From Panaeolus papilionaceus (Eukaryota > Basidiomycota > Agaricomycetes > Agaricales): a DNA stretch of 64,000 bases. How positions within the stretch are numbered: the first letter of the stretch is position 1; every line of letters starts with the position of its first letter. A program made the position numbers and the translations under genes. The notes under the pieces are model-generated. The model had not been told where the DNA came from and did not search any database. It worked only from the letters and a program-made list of their open reading frames with translations. Shown here in pieces: positions 58,322-64,000 of this stretch. Location of the stretch: contig JADNRZ010000006.1 of the NCBI GenBank assembly GCA_015501605.1, positions 1,984,001-2,048,000 on the forward strand. The letters run 5' to 3'.

Positions 58322-59117
58322 CTTATCTCTCTATAAAAATTTGTAAATTGAGGCTAAAAGTCTCTTAGACTATTGGCTATTGCGACGTGAATGAGGAAGT
58401 CGAGCTTCGACAAAAAGATGTCGATTAGGAACTGGAGACCCTGTTGTTAAAGTTAGTATACAAAATCGAGTAACAACCTCGGACCACTGTCCTCCGTTTA
58501 GCGACTCCGATCCGCTTTAGAACACTTTCTTTAGCAAAAATGCTACGATAGGCTAACTCCCAAAATCGTCGAGGTAATTGATGTGCTGGTATCAAAACTT
58601 CTCCAAGCGTGTCTAAGTCCAATTCCAGCGCTCCATTTGACAGTGGCAAGCTCTAGCATCGGCTTTTCACTCCACTTCACTCTCATTTTATCACTCGAGA
58701 CATGGTGTGGAACGCAGTAGGGCGGCGGACGTCACCTCGGAGCTTCGGTCATGCTGATCGTGTGCTAATAGTTAGCACTGAGGTGACTTTGGTAGTTTAA
58801 ACTCTCGGGCGTAGTTGACTACATAGAATCCCCTCTACACTGATCAGCACGCATCATTTATGCTATAAGTTTTTATTGTTCAGCGTGCGTCCTGACATGA
58901 AGGGGCCAATGCCCACTCAACCTTGCCTATCTCTGTCGCTCGGTCGACGTGGCGGACGCCATTAGCATACGCCGAGGAGATGGCCTAAACTACTTGCCTT
59001 GCTGCCATGCACCTTCAGTGATTTTTTATCCTCGGTGCTTGGTAGTTATTGAGGACTTTCGAATATATAAACCGGCTGATATCCACGGTAAGCAGCCATC
59101 CTCCGTCAATCACAACA
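58322..59117. other. Intergenic with one dispersed repeat
   Basis: No gene supported. Holds the second copy of the repeat at about 58840-58970 and the promoter of the acyltransferase gene. Confidence 0.5.
58840..58970 (+). repeat. Dispersed repeat, copy 2 (partner about 54570-54690)
   Basis: Co-linear with 54570-54690 across the TATGCTRTAA, TGCCCACTCAAC and ACGCCATTA blocks. Confidence 0.6.
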
Positions 59118-60465
59118 ATGTCCACCTATCGAGATGCTACATTTAGTCCCAGGTTTCTCAAAATGCTGGAATTACTGGTGTTCGCCATATATGCTCTTTC
59201 TTTAACCGTCAAGCCTACAAACCCCTACAGGAGGTCCTTATTTTTCCTCATTTTATGTGTTACGCTGTATGGAATCCTCGGTGCCGGAAAAGCCCAGCTG
59301 GAGACATATTGGGTCGCACATTCGAGAGGGTGTGGATTCGGGGCCATGCTGCTTCTGTCATCCACCGACATCCTGCTTTGCAATCCGCAAAAGGAATTCA
59401 GGCCTATACCCAAACCTCCAAAACCAATCTCAGAGCAATCTTTTCTATCTCGCCTTCGTTGGGCGCTCAATTTAGCGTACAATTATCGTGGGGTCAACTT
59501 TGAACACGGATCGCAGAACAACCTTCGCATGCTCCCAAAAAGCACGACAAACACTGCATTCATCCTTCGCCAAATCAGAAGAATAATCATCTTCACAATC
59601 GTATGGGAAGTTGGTACACTGGTGGCGATTTATAACCCGTTCCTTCAGCGCCTTGTAGACCCGAGCGGCATCACAGGTGTCCGGGGGCTATGGCGTCTAG
59701 GTTTTACCCTTCACTGGATGCACATACTCGCAGCAATAAGCATCGGACAAGCGATATTCAGTATTGTGGGGGTTCTAACAGGCCTAACCCACAATAGTGA
59801 TTGGCCCGATTTATTCGGCTCAATCGTGGAATCACACACCCTGCGACGCTTCTGGGGGTGAGTAATCGAGTGTCAGATGAGATCAGTCTTTAGCTGGTCT
59901 GTCATCCCAGCGCTAATTGACATTAACCCATTTTAGGACATATTGGCATCAAACCTTTCGACGGGTAATGCTTCCCTCGCTATGTGCATCATGATCAACG
60001 TGATATCTGACCAGCTCATTATCACACCAAATACAGGCTTTCCTCATGCATGCCAACTTTTTTGCTTCAAAGCTCGGATTACCGCCTACAGGACTTTTAC
60101 AGCGTTATTTCAAGGTCTTCGTTTCATTTTTCTTGTCAGCACTCTTCCATTGGGCCGGCGAAATTGTGGCCTCGGGTGGCATCTGGAGCATAGGGGCGCT
60201 AGAGTTCTTCTTACTTCAAGGGCTAATGATTACCATTGAAGATGGAGTGCTCTATACTTTCCGCTGTGTTGGGTTTCGCGCAACACGATGGACAAAGATG
60301 ATGGGTTATGTTTGGGTGTTCCTTTGGTTCAATTGGTCCCTACCATATTGGATAGATATTCAATACCGGAACGGCATTTTGGGCGAGGTAACAATACCAA
60401 TCAGCCCTTTGCAAAAGTATTTGACTGGTCGTTGGAGGCCGGCCCCGCCGGTAGGGTTCAATTGA
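59118..60465 (+). CDS. MBOAT/wax-synthase-like membrane acyltransferase
   Basis: Three exons (59118-59857, 59937-59964, 60037-60465) give 398 residues with the same intron positions as the 36653-37944 gene, including the 28 bp micro-exon (TYWHQTFRR). Membrane segments include LELLVFAIYALSLTV, SLFFLILCVTLYGILG and IWSIGALEFFLLQGLMI; family blocks are NYRGVNF, WPDLFGSIVESHTLRRFW and SALFHWAGE with the likely catalytic His. The start 59118 (MSTYRD) matches MSTHR of the paralogue; an upstream in-frame start at 59049 is less likely. Acyl transfer to an unknown alcohol, possibly a terpenoid, at the endoplasmic reticulum membrane. Confidence 0.88.
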
Positions 60466-60916
60466 TAGGTGGAACGGAAACTTTGGCTGCTTCGTCCTAC
60501 TACCATGGGCCGTAAGGTCTGTAATTTGACGAGGAATAGATTCGTCAATACTAGGTTCCTATATAGTATGTTTGTATCCTTGTCATTCCCAATCCCTAGA
60601 ACAGTACGGACGACGCTGAATTCGACGATGTTCATGGCTAAGAGACAACACATTCCAAAGGGACTGAGACAGTTTTTGGCTACGAACGCACTTGTACCTG
60701 ACAATCTGAGCATGCACAGCCATCAGGGGAACGGCACACTTGCGACGGATGATATCACAAACTATTTCTGTGTCGTACATAGACGTGCTCACCTGCGGCC
60801 GCCACGTTCCATGTCAGTGGCTGTTCAACCATAAGTATCCTGCGGACCACGTCGACGGACAGCTGTACAATAAAACCTGATCCTTGCTTCACACTCGCCC
60901 TACCAACTACCTTCCA
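60466..60916. other. Intergenic
   Basis: 450 bp with promoter of the ARF-like gene; no other feature recognised. Confidence 0.5.
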
Positions 60917-62229
60917 ATGGCCACCATAGTCCGCCGTCTCATTCATCGTCTTCGCCATGGCGCTACTGAAGACCATATGGTTATGATCTTGGGCCTCGAC
61001 TATGCAGGGAAAACAACCCTTCTCTACCTTCTCAAACTAAACGAAGTTGTTACCACTATCCCCAGCATTGGGTATAACATTGAAACGGTCGAGATTCAAA
61101 CAGGCAGTAAACCCTTAAATTTTACTGGATGGGACATCGGTTCAGGGTGCGGAGGGATGCGATACCTCAAAATGATCCTCCCAATGTATATCACAAACTC
61201 AGATGCAGTTATCTGGCTCGTCGATGCGAATGATAAGGAACGCATACAGGAGAGCGTGGAGATGCTCGTCGAGATTCTCGAGATGGTAGATCGCGTGGCA
61301 GATGGTAAAGTCAGATCCAAATTCCCTATACTCATGTAGGTCATTATCGCCCCCATATTTTCATGTCAACTAATGTATCATCCTATCATAATAGCTTGGC
61401 CAATAAAACCGACAAACCCGGGGCTCTCACCATAGATCAGATTCGAATCGCGTTTTCTAAACCCATCGCAGGGCGTCTGGCATCTATCTACAAGACCTCT
61501 CTAACCAGCCAAGCCACTGGCCTAGCAGATGCTTTTGAATGGCTCAATTTTGCCTTTAGCGTCGCCAAGCAGCCCACCCCAACGCCTCCTCAGATCACTG
61601 CTCCCTCAACAGCTAACACAATACCCAACCCACGCTCACCCACCACTCTTGCACAGAAACTTGAATCATGGCTGGCAAGGAGTGAAAACGAAACAGATGG
61701 TTTATCCGACGAAGACCTTCTCTCGCGATTCCACTCTTACAATCTCCCAGACTGGGACCACTACACCCACATCCGACTCGCCTATGTCATTCTGACCAAG
61801 TACGGCAGAAAGGAAGGAAAAGACATGCTATTCAAAGGACTGGAGAGTTACATCGCCAACAGCCCTGATACCAAAGGAAAGACGTTTCACCTATCCATGA
61901 CATACTTCTGGATCCAGATTGTGCACTTCGGGATTAGAAACATGCCTCCCAATTCACAGGTATCAGCGGAGAAGGCAGCAGCTTTGGAAGAGAGTGTCGA
62001 TTCTTCAAACACAAAGGCGGCGCTCAAACCGTTCTCTGAATTCCTCATCATCAACCCCCACGTCGCAGACAGTAACGTGTGGTCAGAGTACTACTCCAAA
62101 AGCACGCTCATGAGTCCCAAAGCGAAGGCTGAGATGGTGTTGCCCGACAAGAAACCCCTTCCGAACCTCGTGGTGAGGGATGCGATAAGGAACTTCGGGA
62201 GTACAGCATATGATGCCAAAGAAATTTGA
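60917..62229 (+). CDS. ARF-like small GTPase fused to an unknown C-terminal domain, 417 aa
   Basis: Two exons (60917-61335, 61395-62229). Residues ~20-200 are ARF/ARL-like: Walker A GLDYAGKTT (26-34), TTIPSIGYNIE in switch I, GWDIGSGCGG in place of WDVGGQ, AVIWLVDANDKERI and LANKTD (141-146). Against ARF1, switch I Thr48 is Ser50 and the catalytic Gln71 is Gly77, so intrinsic or GAP-driven hydrolysis is probably impaired (inference). The N-terminus (MATIVRRLIHRLRHG) has no Gly2 for myristoylation. A Pro/Thr linker (PTPTPPQITAPS) joins a ~190-residue domain with LESWLARSENETDGLSDEDL, HIRLAYVILTKYGRKEGKDM, FHLSMTYFWIQIVHFGIRN and FSEFLIINPHVADSNVW, which I do not recognise. Start chosen for its CAATGGCC context. 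Confidence 0.85.
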
Positions 62230-63045
62230 TGGGGCTTCATGTTGGGAGAAGGCAGAGGGGAAAATGATGGAAGGATGTGGTATCAGCATAGACACGTGTG
62301 CGTCCCGTAACATTAGATAAATAAATGGGTTGTTGATTGGATGCATTCGTCAAACGGACGAGACCTGAGCGAGGAAAATGTCCGGGAATGAGCAAGATGA
62401 AAAGAGTCCATGAAGATGTCCATCGGAGAGTTAATGGGCATGAGAGGCAATGCGTCGGAGCAATGAGTTGAGATGAAAGGGGTTGAGGTACATTGTCTGA
62501 CAGGATCGATGAACCAATCCCAAGCACACACGTGTCAGTTCTGAATCAGAAAAACGTAAGGTCATACAGAGGACTACAGATAGCGTCAAATGAAGCGTGA
62601 CAAAGTAGAGCAATATGGGTGGAATAGGGCTACACATGTACAATGAATGCACCAGCTAAGGATACATGCAGTAAACCAAGAGCATGAAAGCAAGATGAGT
62701 TGATGGGGGTGGGGTGAGGTAGTGTAGTCGCAAATGGTCAAGCAAGCGGGTGGGGGTCGGTTAGTGGGTGACTTGAAGCGTAAGATGGCGATAAATCGTG
62801 TCCTAAAATGTTGGGAAAACATGAAGCAACTCGAAAGCCAGATCGAGTACAAATCGTCCAGTCCAGATATGGATTTAGATGAAGCGGACGCAAAAAAGAA
62901 AAGACAAGGGAGGAGAAATACGATGAATGAAATAGTCGAAAACGAAATGAAGCGAAACGAGATCAAATCAAATCAAGACGAACAGCAAAATCAAAGCATA
63001 GCATCGCAGAGCTCAATTTCTCGAGATGAGCGACGCTTCATCCAC
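62230..63045. other. Convergent intergenic
   Basis: 3' flanks of the ARF-like gene and of the Pro-rich gene. A 149-aa plus-strand frame from 62734 runs into the low-complexity antisense of the Pro-rich gene and is not supported. Confidence 0.5.
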
Positions 63046-64000
63046 TCAAGGTCTCGGGGGTGGGTACCTATCACCACGCCCACCGTACCCTCCCCTCCCG
63101 TAAGGCCTAGCAGGCCCAGGAGGTGGGGGTCCGTGGGGAGGCGAACGTGGCCTAGCATACGCATCGTGCCCATGTGGATGTGAATGTGGGTGCGCATGTG
63201 CATGAGGTGGAGGTGGTGGATACTCCATGGGTCCAGGACGATAATCCCTGCCCCTCATATCCCTATCCCTCATCATGTCTCTGTCCCTATCGCGATCCCT
63301 ATCACCTGGTGGCCCACCACCCGGAGGTGGTGCCCATGAAGATGGGGGACCGTGAGGACTCGATGTGCGAGGTGGTGCGAGAGGAGGGTAGTGGTCGCCA
63401 GCACCGCGGCGATGTGGTGGTGGCAAATCGCGAGCCGGAGGTGGAGGCGCTGGTGTGTAGTAATCACCGTACTCGTCTCGGGCTCTTTTAGCTGGTGGAC
63501 GCAGATCGTCGGGAGGACCACCACCAGGGCGTCGGGGTGGGGGTGGTGGAGATGGACTTCGATGGCGAACTCGTCCGTAGGGTGGATTGTAAGGTCCAGG
63601 GGGTGGGCGGTCGCGACGGTCATCAATGGGTGGAGGTGGGGCATATGAGCGATCGCGGTCGTCGAGATGTGGTGGGCCAGGAGGGTAATCTGACACCATT
63701 GTTAGACGATAGTTTTATCAAGTTGAGAATGCAACGTACCACGAGGAGGATATTCCCTGTCCCTTGGATCCCATCCACTAGACCTTGGAGGCGGAGGTGG
63801 ATAATCTCTCCCATACGACTCACTAGGGTCCCAATGATCACCCCAGCGCTCACGTCGTCCATAGTTATGTTGTTGATGATACTGCCAGTCACGGTCTCTG
63901 TCGCGATCAGGGGCATCAGGAGGTGGATGAGGAACACCACGGACACTTCCAGGTGGGGATGGAGGAGGGTACCGGCGAGGAGCATGCGAAGCGGGTGATG
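63046..64000 (-). CDS. Pro/Arg/Asp-rich protein, C-terminal part (continues past window)
   Basis: Two exons seen (64000-63740, continuing to the right, and 63689-63046), joined in frame. The protein is low complexity: REYPPR, DDRDRSYAPPPP, DLRPPAKRARDEYGDYY, a GDRDRDRDRDMMRDRDMRG run, a His-Pro repeat (PHAHAHPHSHPHGHD) and an RGG-like end PYGRGGYGGRGDRYPP. Such Arg-Asp and RGG repeats are common in nuclear RNA-binding or splicing-related proteins, and KRAR may act as a nuclear signal. No folded domain is in the visible part, so no name is given. Confidence 0.75.

Noticed and set aside
62734..63183. Plus-strand 149-aa frame
   Set aside because: Its 3' half is antisense of the Pro-rich minus-strand exon and its 5' half has no support.
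1..64000. LTR retrotransposons, CRISPR arrays, tRNA and rRNA genes
   Set aside because: Searched by eye for reverse transcriptase/integrase motifs, regular spaced repeats, and tRNA A/B box pairs; none was convincing.

Overview
The window looks like a gene-sparse, accessory stretch of a filamentous Basidiomycota genome, most likely an Agaricomycete. The basis is genes split by many 45-100 bp GT-AG introns, compact promoters with TATA boxes, and a content of secreted hydrolases, CBM1 cellulose-binding modules, MBOAT/wax-synthase-like acyltransferases, small secreted proteins and DNA transposons. No species is named. All exon models were spliced by eye from reading frame, GT-AG signals and comparison of paralogues inside the window.

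Layout. 0-13.7 kb: three M43B (pappalysin-like) secreted metalloproteases (one cut by the window edge, one with a mutated zinc motif, one intact on the minus strand), glyoxalase I, a duplicated ~370 bp segment, and a complete 3,172 bp PIF/Harbinger transposon. 13.7-20.7 kb: two housekeeping-type genes, a Ser-rich nuclear protein and a REX1-type 3'-5' RNA exonuclease. 21.9-26.4 kb: four tandem, diverged small secreted proteins, the last with a premature stop. 27.2-40.2 kb: a truncated class I terpene synthase, a NIPA-type Mg2+ transporter, a subtilase, an MBOAT acyltransferase, a deleted copy of the same family, and a 1,287 bp hAT-like non-autonomous element. 40.2-43.4 kb: a second Harbinger copy, same length and apparently identical, in the opposite orientation. 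43.8-48.1 kb: a fourth M43B protease, a CBM1 mini-protein and a CE1 esterase with a C-terminal CBM1. 48.4-58.3 kb: four AIG1/GIMAP-like GTPases (three minus, one plus) interrupted by one membrane protein gene. 59-64 kb: a third MBOAT acyltransferase, an ARF-like GTPase fused to an unknown C-terminal domain, and the end of a Pro/Arg/Asp-rich protein.

How the genes relate. Secreted proteases, CE1-CBM1 esterase and the CBM1 protein fit extracellular degradation of plant polymers. The terpene synthase remnant and the acyltransferases may be debris of a terpenoid locus (inference). The most unusual coherent block is the GTPase cluster: all four genes encode the whole Walker A motif on a separate 34 bp micro-exon and share a five-intron architecture and a basic C-terminal tail, which suggests a locally expanding lineage-specific GTPase system. 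The paired inverted Harbinger copies enclose ~29 kb and are a potential substrate for inversion.
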